Below, one piece after another: positions 25,423 through 33,435 of a stretch of DNA of 64,000 bases. Each line of letters opens with the position of its first letter. Within the stretch, counting starts at the first letter, position 1. This DNA is from an uncultured Lachnospiraceae bacterium (GTDB taxonomy: Bacteria; Bacillota; Clostridia; Lachnospirales; Lachnospiraceae): contig CANDAG010000010.1 of the NCBI GenBank assembly GCA_947382625.1, forward strand, positions 47,320 through 111,319, read 5' to 3'. Both the position numbers and the translations under genes were made by a program. The notes under the pieces are model-generated. The model saw only the letters and a list, made by a program, of their open reading frames with translations. It had not been told where the DNA came from and ran no database searches.

Positions 25423-26718
25423 ATGGAGAACATGGACAGATTGATCATGTATATGCATGCGGGCAGTGGCAATCATGGCTGTGAGGCCATTGTGAACAGT
25501 ATTTGCCGCATGATAAAGGAAAAGGTTACACTGGTCAGCTATTATGGGGAGGAGGATAAGAAATACTCTCTTTCTGCCTGGTGTGAGGTCAAAGGGGAGC
25601 GCCGCTTTGAGGAGCACCGGCTGGCTCATATCCTGTATTATGCCTACCGGAAGCTGACCGGGGATAAGGAAAGCTTTATACGATACCGCTATGGAGACGT
25701 ATTCCGGGGAGAAGCGCCGCCGCTGGCCATTTCCATCGGAGGAGATAACTACTGTTATGAAACCATGCTGGGAGACTTAAGACTTGCGAATTCTGCATTC
25801 AACCAAAAAGGCACCAGGACAGTGCTTCTGGGCTGCTCCATAGAACCGGAGCTGCTTTCAAAGGAGGAGATCGCAAAGGATCTGATGGGGTATCACACCA
25901 TCATCGCCAGAGAGAGTATCACCTACAAGGCGCTATTGGAAATGCGGGACAGGCAGGAGAAGGTGCATAAGCAGGGGAATGTGCAAGAGCAAAAGGAGAT
26001 GCAGGGACAGAAGGGGGCAGATGACGGCAGAGAGAGAGTTCCTCAGATTTCTCCTCAGATCCTGTGCTTCCCGGATCCGGCCTTTACTCTGCCGGGGAAG
26101 GAACGTCCCCTTCCCAAGGGCTTTACGCCGGGAAATACGGTGGGCATCAACGTAAGTCCCATGATCCAGGAGAAGGAGGGGCGGGAAGGCATTACCATGG
26201 AGTGCTATCGTGCACTGCTTTCTCATGTGATCCACAATACGGATATGCAGATCGCCCTGATCCCCCATGTGGTGTGGGAAAGAAATGATGACCGGAAGCC
26301 GATCCACAGGTTGTATGAAGAATTTAAGGATACGGGAAGAGTGGTGGAGCTGCCGGATGGCAGCTGCGAGGAGCTGAAGGGAGACATCGGGCGGTGCCGT
26401 TTCTTTGTGGGAGCCAGGACCCACGCAACCATCGCCGCCTATTCTCAGCAGATACCCACCCTGGTGGTGGGATACTCCGTGAAGGCGCGGGGGATTGCCA
26501 GGGATCTGTTTGGGCAGGAAGAAAACTATGTGCTTCCGGTACAGAGCTTAAAGGAGCCGGAGGATCTGGTGAAGGGTTTTGTATGGCTTTTTTCACACGA
26601 GGAGGAGATCAAAAGACGGCTGAGGGAAGTGATGCCGGAGTATCAGAAACGTGCATATGAGACAGGGAAAGAAGTAGACAGGCTATGGGAAGAGTTCAGT
26701 CAGCGGCAAGGAATATAA
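25423..26718 (+). CDS. Polysaccharide pyruvyltransferase family protein
   Basis: 431 residues. Family hallmarks are MHAGSGNHGCEAIVNSI near residue 9, AISIGGDNYCYE near 104, RTVLLGCSIEPE near 132, IIARESITYKALLE near 157 and the late block RFFVGARTHATIAAYSQQIP near 325 with the catalytic His. Members add a pyruvyl ketal from PEP to a sugar, giving a negative charge. A Gln/Lys-rich stretch (about residues 175-205, codons 25945-26037) interrupts the domain and looks like a low-complexity loop. The 3' end overlaps the flippase gene by 34 bases. In some loci this fold has other sugar-transfer roles, so the ketal chemistry is an inference. Confidence 0.85.
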   Translation: MENMDRLIMYMHAGSGNHGCEAIVNSICRMIKEKVTLVSYYGEEDKKYSLSAWCEVKGERRFEEHRLAHILYYAYRKLTGDKESFIRYRYGDVFRGEAPPLAISIGGDNYCYETMLGDLRLANSAFNQKGTRTVLLGCSIEPELLSKEEIAKDLMGYHTIIARESITYKALLEMRDRQEKVHKQGNVQEQKEMQGQKGADDGRERVPQISPQILCFPDPAFTLPGKERPLPKGFTPGNTVGINVSPMIQEKEGREGITMECYRALLSHVIHNTDMQIALIPHVVWERNDDRKPIHRLYEEFKDTGRVVELPDGSCEELKGDIGRCRFFVGARTHATIAAYSQQIPTLVVGYSVKARGIARDLFGQEENYVLPVQSLKEPEDLVKGFVWLFSHEEEIKRRLREVMPEYQKRAYETGKEVDRLWEEFSQRQGI

Positions 26719-28211
26719 TTTTTGGCCAGGTAGGTAATTTCATGACTCAGATCCTGAATTTTGTTCTGAGGACCATTTTTATCGCCCATCTGGGAGATAC
26801 CTTAAACGGGGTCAACGGGCTTTATACCAGTATCCTCTCTGTGCTTTCCATGGCGGAGCTGGGGATCGGGACAGCGTTAAATTACAGCCTGTACCGGCCG
26901 GTTGCCCGGGGAGATATTGAAAAGGTCAAGTCCTATATGCTTCTGTACAAAAAGGCCTATCGGGTCATCGGTATCGTGGTGGCGCTGATCGGGCTTCTGA
27001 TCTCCCCTTTTCTGCGGTATCTGGTGAAGCAGCCCCAGGGGGTATCGGTGAGGGATCTGACCCTGTATTATTTTATTTTTCTCTTTAATACGGTAAGCAC
27101 CTATTTTGTGGCCTACAAATACAGTCTGGTGAATGCGGAGCAGAAAAATTATATCCAGACCAATATTCTCACCGTGACCAAGATGATCACCGTATCTCTG
27201 CAGATCCTTGTGATCCTTGCCACCGGAAATTATTATATTTATCTGCTGACGGCGGCAGGGGTGGAGCTTCTGCAGAAGATCTTTGTGAGCCGCTATCTGG
27301 ACCGCAGATATCCTTATCTGAAGGAGAAGCAGGTGGAGAAGCTTTCGAAGGAGGAGACAGGGGAGATCATTTCCAAGACCAGGGCGTTGGTCTTCCACAA
27401 GGTGGGGGATGTGGCAAGGCTCCAGACCGACAGCATGATCATATCAGGCTTTATCAATGTGACCTTAAGTGGATTTGTGGACAATTACAATCTGGTCTTG
27501 AATTCCATTGCCAATGTGGTGAATATCATCTTTAATTCCGTGCTTTCCAGCTTCGGCAATCTTTTTGCCACAGAATCTAGGGAGAAGCAGTATCAGATCT
27601 TTAAGGTGTACCGCTTTGCCGCCTGCTGGATCTATGGGTTTACGGCCATCGGATTCTCCATGCTGCTGACGCCTCTGATCGAAATATGGCTTGGGGAGGC
27701 CAAAACCCTTGCTTTTTCGGTTGTAATGTGTATTTTGATTGATTATTATCTGAAAGGTGATAGAATTGTATTATCGAATTTTAAGACAGCGGCAGGTGTT
27801 TTTGAACAGGACAAGTATCTGGCTCTGATCCAGGGGGCAGTGAACCTGGTGATCTCCGTGGCGCTGGTGCGCAGGATCGGCCTTGTGGGAGTCTATATCG
27901 GAACCATTGTGTCAGGGCTGATCGCCAATGTGACCAAGCCCGTGATCATTTACCGGGTCATACTGGATCAGCCGGTAGGAGGGTACTTCAGGGATTCAGC
28001 GAAGTACATGGCGGCCCTTGCCGGGCTGTTTGCGGCTCTTTCCTGGGTGAAGCATCTGGTGATGGGGACCGTAAGCGTGGGTTCCTTTGCGGTGATGTTT
28101 GTGATCATCTGCGTGGCGTTTAACGGTGTTTTCTTTCTGCTGTTTGGCAGGACAGAGGAGTTTGGGTATTTGGCGGGGATTGTAAAGAGAAGGATCAGAA
28201 GGGAATCATAA
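26685..28211 (+). CDS. Wzx-like oligosaccharide flippase (MOP superfamily)
   Basis: 508 residues with about 14 hydrophobic segments, as expected for polysaccharide flippases. The N-terminus AARNIIFGQVGNFMTQILNF followed by FIAHLGDTLNGVNGLYTSIL is typical of the group found with pyruvyltransferases. It moves the undecaprenyl-linked repeat unit to the outer face. The start overlaps the upstream gene by 34 bases and has only a weak ribosome site, consistent with translational coupling. A 27-bp palindromic element begins at its stop codon (TCATAAAT direct repeat). Confidence 0.85.
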   Translation: MGRVQSAARNIIFGQVGNFMTQILNFVLRTIFIAHLGDTLNGVNGLYTSILSVLSMAELGIGTALNYSLYRPVARGDIEKVKSYMLLYKKAYRVIGIVVALIGLLISPFLRYLVKQPQGVSVRDLTLYYFIFLFNTVSTYFVAYKYSLVNAEQKNYIQTNILTVTKMITVSLQILVILATGNYYIYLLTAAGVELLQKIFVSRYLDRRYPYLKEKQVEKLSKEETGEIISKTRALVFHKVGDVARLQTDSMIISGFINVTLSGFVDNYNLVLNSIANVVNIIFNSVLSSFGNLFATESREKQYQIFKVYRFAACWIYGFTAIGFSMLLTPLIEIWLGEAKTLAFSVVMCILIDYYLKGDRIVLSNFKTAAGVFEQDKYLALIQGAVNLVISVALVRRIGLVGVYIGTIVSGLIANVTKPVIIYRVILDQPVGGYFRDSAKYMAALAGLFAALSWVKHLVMGTVSVGSFAVMFVIICVAFNGVFFLLFGRTEEFGYLAGIVKRRIRRES

Positions 28212-28248
28212 ATGTAACTGTGAAGGTACTGAACAGTTACTCATAAAT
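28206..28248. repeat. 27-bp palindrome flanked by 8-bp direct repeats
   Basis: GTAACTGT (28214-28221), 11-base loop, ACAGTTAC (28233-28240), bounded exactly by TCATAAAT on both sides (28206-28213 and 28241-28248). The left direct repeat includes the stop codon of the flippase gene. CTGAACAGTTA in its right half matches CTGAACTGTTA of the element at 22159-22185. Confidence 0.75.
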
Positions 28249-28267
28249 ACAGAAGGGATGGATTGCT

Positions 28268-29317
28268 ATGCTGGAAATGGTAAAAGAAGCGGAACGGGAG
28301 CTGCTTCATTATCCCGAAAGAAGCGCAGGATACTACATGAAAAGAAGACTCAGGCTGATCATGGGAAAGGGTGCGGAGCCCATTGACAAGATCAACTGGC
28401 CTAACGGCCTTCTTGCCAAGGGCCTTGCGGACTACTATACCACACACAAAAGCGCCGAGGAGGCCAGAGGGATACGGGAGGCCCTTCAGGCTTATTATGA
28501 CGCCTGGATCAGGGGCGGACATAAAATGTACTATCTGGATGACGCCTTAAGCGGCATGGGGCTTATGGAGCTTCACGAGATGACCGGTGAGGAGCGCTAC
28601 AAACAGGCGGCAGATGAGATGGCACGGTTTCTGGCCTTTCATATCACGGATAAGGCGGGAAGCCTTCCCTATCGGCCCAACCAGAAAAACGGCTATATCT
28701 TTGCAGACAGTATCGGTATGGTCTGTCCCTTTTTGTGCAAATACGGAAGTACATATGGAGATACCAAGGCAATCCAGCTGGCGGTAACCCAGATCCAGAA
28801 CTTTATCGATTTTGGGATGGATCCCAAGACAGGACTTCCCTACCATGGTTACCAGTTTGAAAGCGGACTCAAATACGGCGTCATCGGCTGGGGCAGAGCG
28901 GTAGGCTGGCTCATGATGGGAATGTCGGAGAGCCTGACCTATCTGGATGAGACAAGCCCCGACTACGAATATATCAAGCAGATTTACCGGCGTCTGGTGG
29001 ATAAGGTGGAATCCTATCAGTTAGAGAACGGCCTGTACTGCTGGCAGCTCGCCGCCAAGGAAGGGCCGGTGGATACCTCCGCCACAGCCATGATCCTCTA
29101 TTCCATTGCCCAGTCCCTGAACACAAAGGTGCTGATCGGGATCCACAGATCCCGTATGGTGCGGGGAAGGGAAGCGCTTTTGGGCATGGTAAAGGAAGGA
29201 AAGCTTGACAACTGTCTGGCAGAATGCCAGGGATTTTCCATGTATCCCCAGGTGTACGGGGCTTATCCATGGTCTCTGGGGCCGGCGTTGTCGCTGTTTG
29301 CCATTACGGAAGGCTGA
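28268..29317 (+). CDS. GH88/GH105-family hydrolase (unsaturated uronyl hydrolase-like)
   Basis: 349 residues, an (alpha/alpha)6-barrel type protein with no signal peptide, so it should act in the cytoplasm. Seen: KINWPNGLLAKGLADYY near 42, FADSIGMVCPFL near 145 with the likely catalytic Asp, GLPYHGYQFESG near 189 and GWGRAVGWLMMGMSESL near 208. Known members cleave the unsaturated uronic acid left by polysaccharide lyases. A catabolic enzyme inside a synthesis operon is unusual. It may recycle glycan fragments, trim a precursor or have changed its role. AGAAGGG precedes the ATG. Confidence 0.8.
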   Translation: MLEMVKEAERELLHYPERSAGYYMKRRLRLIMGKGAEPIDKINWPNGLLAKGLADYYTTHKSAEEARGIREALQAYYDAWIRGGHKMYYLDDALSGMGLMELHEMTGEERYKQAADEMARFLAFHITDKAGSLPYRPNQKNGYIFADSIGMVCPFLCKYGSTYGDTKAIQLAVTQIQNFIDFGMDPKTGLPYHGYQFESGLKYGVIGWGRAVGWLMMGMSESLTYLDETSPDYEYIKQIYRRLVDKVESYQLENGLYCWQLAAKEGPVDTSATAMILYSIAQSLNTKVLIGIHRSRMVRGREALLGMVKEGKLDNCLAECQGFSMYPQVYGAYPWSLGPALSLFAITEG

Positions 29318-29369
29318 TCATAAAAGACGGAAATATTGACGGAACTGTGTTATCCGGGGAGGGATCGCT

Positions 29370-30083
29370 ATCAAAAAATACAGGAGTGAGTGGAAATATT
29401 GTGAAAAAGAGGCAGATTTGCTTGCATTGAAGCAGAAGCTTTCCGCCATATTAGAATATGACGCTTATGCCGGGAATAATGGGAAATATATGATCCATAG
29501 TCTGTACTTTGATGATTATAAAGATACCTGTGCCCGGGAGAACGTGTCCGGGGAAGGGAAGCGTTTTAAATACCGTATCCGATATTATGGCGATGCTTCC
29601 CACCGGCTATGGCTTGAAAAAAAGGAAAAGCAAAATAATTACTGTCATAAACGAAAATGCCCCATATCCATAGAGGAGTACCGATCCATCATAGAGGGAG
29701 ATGTATCGGAGGTTTTCTGGAATACGAGGGAGCAGTTGTTGAAAGAGTTCTGTACAGATATTGTGACGAAACGGTTTATGCCAAGAGTGATCATAAATTA
29801 TGAGAGGGAAGCGTTTGTGGAAACCATATCCAATATCCGGATCACCATGGACTATAATATTTCGGCATCTGATGAAATCGACCGTTTCCTGGAGGGAGAC
29901 TATCTGAAGATTCCGGTACTGGAAAAAAAGAAGCACGTTCTGGAAGTGAAATTTGACGATGTGCTTCCCTCTTATATAAAAGCAGTACTTCAGTCCAATA
30001 TACTTGTTCAGCAATCCTTCTCAAAATATTATCTGGGAAGGATCGCCATACAGGAAAAGAAAAAATATTGTAAAGTCATGTGA
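29370..30083 (+). CDS. VTC-domain (polyphosphate polymerase-like) protein, copy 2, apparent ATC start
   Basis: 237 residues if read from the ATC at 29370. GGGGAGGG ends seven bases before that codon. The frame is open from 29340 but holds no ATG, GTG or TTG until the TTG at 29418. Starting there would drop YRSEWKYCEKEADLL, which matches the conserved E-x-K-Y opening of copy 1 and of the family. Other VTC elements are present: MIHSLYFDD, FKYRIRYY, LEKKEKQNN, ITMDYNI and VLEVKFDD. Length from the ATC agrees with the 234 residues of copy 1. Either a rare AUC start is used or the normal start has mutated (or been misread). It precedes DUF4956 and CotH genes. Confidence 0.75.
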   Translation: MKKYRSEWKYCEKEADLLALKQKLSAILEYDAYAGNNGKYMIHSLYFDDYKDTCARENVSGEGKRFKYRIRYYGDASHRLWLEKKEKQNNYCHKRKCPISIEEYRSIIEGDVSEVFWNTREQLLKEFCTDIVTKRFMPRVIINYEREAFVETISNIRITMDYNISASDEIDRFLEGDYLKIPVLEKKKHVLEVKFDDVLPSYIKAVLQSNILVQQSFSKYYLGRIAIQEKKKYCKVM

Positions 30084-30096
30084 GGAGAAAATAAGA

Positions 30097-30771
30097 ATGG
30101 GTCTTATTAACGGGATTATTAATCATATTGTCACCAGCTTCCAGAACCAGGAGATCACAACATCCATGCTTTTGGCGGTGCTTGTCGTCACCGGTATGCT
30201 GGCGTTATATGAATTTATCGTATATCAGGTGATATTGCGCCGCTCTCTGTACAACAAGGCGTTTAATATCAGTATTGCAGTACTGCCCTTTTTTATTGCA
30301 ACGATCATCTTGTGTCTTCAGACCAATCTGGTGATCACTCTCGGCACCATAGGCGCGCTGGCTATCATCAGGTTCCGTACCGCGGTGAAGGATCCGGTGG
30401 ATCTGATCTTTATTTTATGGTCGATCCATATCGGGATCATCTGCGGTTGTCAGCTGTATGAAACGGCCATCGTCACATCTCTTGCAGTAACAGTGGTTCT
30501 GGTGGTATTGAACCGGCTTAACATGAGAATGAGATCCCACATTCTGGTAGTGCATTGCAAATCGGCAGATAATGAGGGAGCGGTTCTGGAGCTGCTTCAA
30601 AAAGAGACAAGGAAATATCGGGTAAAAAGCCGCAACTGGACAGAGAAGGGAATGGATTATGTTTTTGAGATTGTTATAAAGGAAGCGGCGGCGTTGACAG
30701 GGGATATGGAAAAAATGCCGGAGATTGAACGTTTTTCTCTGATGGAGTATGATTCGGATGATGTTTTATAA
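30097..30771 (+). CDS. DUF4956 membrane protein, copy 2 (intact)
   Basis: 224 residues. About four membrane segments in the first 140 residues, then ITLGTIGALAIIRFRTAVKD near 84, the conserved DUF4956 block, then a soluble C-terminal domain of about 80 residues (HILVVHCKSADNEGAVLELL onward). Biochemical role unknown. It lies between VTC and CotH genes, so it may anchor the VTC enzyme or pass its product across the membrane. The ATG at 30097 has GAGGAG upstream; the frame extends further 5' into the VTC gene but without need. Its end overlaps the CotH start by 23 bases. Confidence 0.85.
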   Translation: MGLINGIINHIVTSFQNQEITTSMLLAVLVVTGMLALYEFIVYQVILRRSLYNKAFNISIAVLPFFIATIILCLQTNLVITLGTIGALAIIRFRTAVKDPVDLIFILWSIHIGIICGCQLYETAIVTSLAVTVVLVVLNRLNMRMRSHILVVHCKSADNEGAVLELLQKETRKYRVKSRNWTEKGMDYVFEIVIKEAAALTGDMEKMPEIERFSLMEYDSDDVL

Positions 30772-32461
30772 TAGAAAAACCAGAATGTTCTGGGGTATGA
30801 GCATAGCGCTGATCAGCTTTATTATTTTGCTAGAATATCTCCCTGTTCCGGATAAAAAAGAGATGGAGAAAAGAGAGGAATTAACCTTTTCCAGGGAATC
30901 GGGATTTTATGAGGAAGAATTTGAACTGGCGATCAATGCGAAATCTGGAACGGTTTATTATACATTGGATGGTTCGATCCCAGATAGAAGCTCCATAAAA
31001 TACGAAGGTCCGATCCGGATCAAAGACGCTACAGAGAATGAAAATATCTATTCCATGAGAACAGATATATCTACCGGATTTGAGAGGGAGGAAATAGAAA
31101 AGAGGAGCTCTGATTATCCCGGATATTGTGTTCCCGATTATAAAATAGATAAAGCAACGGTGGTGCGTGCAGTTGCTTATGATGAGATGGGACTCTGCAG
31201 TAATGTGAAAACGGCGACTTATTTTGTGGGATTTTCTCATAAAAGCGGGTATGAGGGAATGAACATTCTCAGTATCGTGACAGAGCCTTCCAATCTTTTT
31301 GACTATGAGACAGGGATCTATGTGACAGGTAAAGCGTATGACGATTATGTGAAAGAATATAGAGATGGAGACGAGTATTATTGGAGAGAAGAGTTTTGGG
31401 CGTTTTGGATGGCAAATTACCGAAACAGAGGGATTAAATGGGAAAGAAAAGCATCATGTCAGTTTTTTGATGAATCAGGGCGGCTGATTTGCGATCAGGA
31501 ATGTGGAATCCGTATTCATGGAGGCATCACAAGAGGGTATAATCCCAAGAGTATAAATCTTTATGCAAGAGAAGAATACGATGGGAATAAAAGGTTTCAG
31601 GAAGATTTTTGGGGGACAGGTTATTACGCTTCAGAGATAACAATGTTTCAGGGGGGAAATGATGCCAGGACAAAGGCGAAGGACTATCTGGTTTCCGGGG
31701 CGATAGAAGATATGGATGTTTCCGTAATGCATTACGAGCCGTATGTAATGTTTTTGAACGGAGAGTATTGGGGATGTTACTGGTTAAATGAAAAATATAA
31801 TGCACATTATTTAGGGTATTATAATAATGTCAATAAAGATAATGTGATCATGATCAAAAACGGGGATCTGGAAGAAGGAGAAGAGGACGATTATAAGTAT
31901 TATTCTAATATGATCGCGTTTTGCTCCCAAAGTGATGTTACAGAGGAAGAGAATTATCAAAAGGTTTGTGAAGTGATAGATATTGAAAGCTATACAGATT
32001 ATTATGCAGTTATGCTTTACATTGGGAGGTATGCCGACTGGCCATGGTTGAATTATGCTTTATGGCGGGTAAAGAAGAGCGAAGACAGTGAATTTGGAGA
32101 CGGAAAATGGAGATGGATGATTTTTGATCTGAATTCGGAAGGATTTAAGGTCGATTTTGACTCTATTCAATATGTAATGGATAAAGATGAAATGTTTAAC
32201 AATTTGATGACAAATAAGACTTTTCGTACGCAGCTGTTCTCCAAAATAGAAAATCTGGCAGATGCTGTATTTGATGCTGAGACAATGAATGAGAACATCA
32301 GGAATTATCAGAATTTTATATCTGAGCCGATGTCAATAAATGACAAACGCTTTTTTGGAGATGACTCATTAGATAGATTTAATATGGGGCTTGAACAGCT
32401 GGATCAGTTTTTTAAAGAAAGAAAAAATTTTTTGATCCCTATATTGGATAAGTACAGATAA
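30749..32461 (+). CDS. CotH kinase family protein with N-terminal chitobiase-type domain
   Basis: 570 residues. One membrane segment near 14-30, then a chitobiase/beta-hexosaminidase C-terminal-type domain (GTVYYTLDGSIPDRSS near 68, later VVRAVAYDEMGLCSN), then a CotH domain: IRIHGGITRGYNPKSINLYA near 250, EPYVMFLNGEYWGCYWLNE near 330 and WRWMIFDLNSEG near 455. The usual D-x-D of the last block is D-L-N here, so catalysis may be altered. Expected outside the cell, anchored to the membrane. ATG codons at 30749, 30758 and 30761 all lie within the DUF4956 gene end; the first is used here. Confidence 0.82.
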   Translation: MIRMMFYNRKTRMFWGMSIALISFIILLEYLPVPDKKEMEKREELTFSRESGFYEEEFELAINAKSGTVYYTLDGSIPDRSSIKYEGPIRIKDATENENIYSMRTDISTGFEREEIEKRSSDYPGYCVPDYKIDKATVVRAVAYDEMGLCSNVKTATYFVGFSHKSGYEGMNILSIVTEPSNLFDYETGIYVTGKAYDDYVKEYRDGDEYYWREEFWAFWMANYRNRGIKWERKASCQFFDESGRLICDQECGIRIHGGITRGYNPKSINLYAREEYDGNKRFQEDFWGTGYYASEITMFQGGNDARTKAKDYLVSGAIEDMDVSVMHYEPYVMFLNGEYWGCYWLNEKYNAHYLGYYNNVNKDNVIMIKNGDLEEGEEDDYKYYSNMIAFCSQSDVTEEENYQKVCEVIDIESYTDYYAVMLYIGRYADWPWLNYALWRVKKSEDSEFGDGKWRWMIFDLNSEGFKVDFDSIQYVMDKDEMFNNLMTNKTFRTQLFSKIENLADAVFDAETMNENIRNYQNFISEPMSINDKRFFGDDSLDRFNMGLEQLDQFFKERKNFLIPILDKYR

Positions 32462-32502
32462 TTACAGATTAACAGGACCTGAAAAAGGCAGGAAAGGAAG
32501 AA

Positions 32503-33414
32503 ATGATCATTATTCAACTGGCAGGGGGACTGGGAAATCAACTCCAGCAATATGCCTTGTATACAAAATTTGTGCGGCTGGGAGCAGAAGCAAGGCTTGA
32601 TATTTCATGGTTTCAGGATGAGCCGGATCCAAAGAATGTTCAAAGCGGCGGTATAACGAAAAGAGAGCTTGAGCTTGCTTATTTTAACGGACTTACTTAT
32701 GAAGTCTGTAAAGAAGAAGAAAAAGAGAAACTGATCGGGAAAAGAGGAATTCAGGGAAAATTACAAAGAAGGCTCTTTCCGTCTACGATTTACTGGTTTC
32801 ATGAAAGCCGGATGTATCATCCTGAAATTTTCGAGTTCAAGGATATGTACATTTCCGGATATTTTGCCTGTGAGAAGTATTACAGTGATATTTTGGGAGA
32901 TTTGAGAGAAAGGATACGTTTTCCCAAAAGTCAGAATCCTGCCAATGCGCAAATGGCAGAAGAAATCCGCAGCTGCAGATCGGTCAGCGTGCATATTAGG
33001 CGCGGCGATTATTTAAATCAGGAGAATGCAGAGTTGTTCGGCGGAATCTGTACGGATGCATATTATGATGCGGCAATAAGGAGAATAAAGGAAATAGAAC
33101 CGGATGCACATTTCTATTTATTCTCGGATGATGTTGCCTATGCGGAACAGAAATATACGGATCCGGAATATACAGTGGTAAATATTAATCATGGGAAGGA
33201 CAGTTTTTACGATATGTGGCTGATGAGCCAATGCAGGCACAACATATGTGCCAATTCTACCTTCAGCTTCTGGGGAGCAAGGCTGAATAGAAATGAGAAT
33301 AAGATCATGATCCGGCCCACGATTCATAAGAATAGTCAGACCTTTGTCAAGGCGGAGATGGAAGAGCTTTGGAGGGGCTGGAGATTTGTCAGTCCAAAGG
33401 GGGAGGAGCAGTAA
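32503..33414 (+). CDS. GT11-family alpha-1,2-fucosyltransferase-like protein
   Basis: 303 residues. QLAGGLGNQLQQYALYTKF at the N-terminus, VSVHIRRGDYL near 163 with both arginines, HFYLFSDD near 205 and NICANSTFSFWGARL near 247. All catalytic motifs are intact. It should transfer fucose or a similar deoxyhexose from a GDP donor. AGGAAAGGAAG precedes the ATG. It is the third clearly GT11-type gene in the window (12245 and 14567 are the others; 19369 is a remote fourth), and is followed by a Wzy-like polymerase 21 bases later. Confidence 0.88.
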   Translation: MIIIQLAGGLGNQLQQYALYTKFVRLGAEARLDISWFQDEPDPKNVQSGGITKRELELAYFNGLTYEVCKEEEKEKLIGKRGIQGKLQRRLFPSTIYWFHESRMYHPEIFEFKDMYISGYFACEKYYSDILGDLRERIRFPKSQNPANAQMAEEIRSCRSVSVHIRRGDYLNQENAELFGGICTDAYYDAAIRRIKEIEPDAHFYLFSDDVAYAEQKYTDPEYTVVNINHGKDSFYDMWLMSQCRHNICANSTFSFWGARLNRNENKIMIRPTIHKNSQTFVKAEMEELWRGWRFVSPKGEEQ

Positions 33415-33435
33415 CAGATATAGTCGGGAGGATAG

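Noticed and set aside
24676-25629. 317-codon minus-strand frame opposite a GT2 gene
   Set aside because: Antisense shadow rich in His, Leu and Pro; crosses the intergenic gap between two well-supported plus-strand genes.
25945-26037. Possible frameshift in the pyruvyltransferase gene at its Gln/Lys-rich stretch
   Set aside because: The family motifs continue in the same frame on both sides, so it is a low-complexity loop.
29418-29420. TTG as start of VTC copy 2
   Set aside because: It lacks a ribosome site and removes the conserved E-x-K-Y opening of the VTC fold, while a strong site stands before the upstream ATC.
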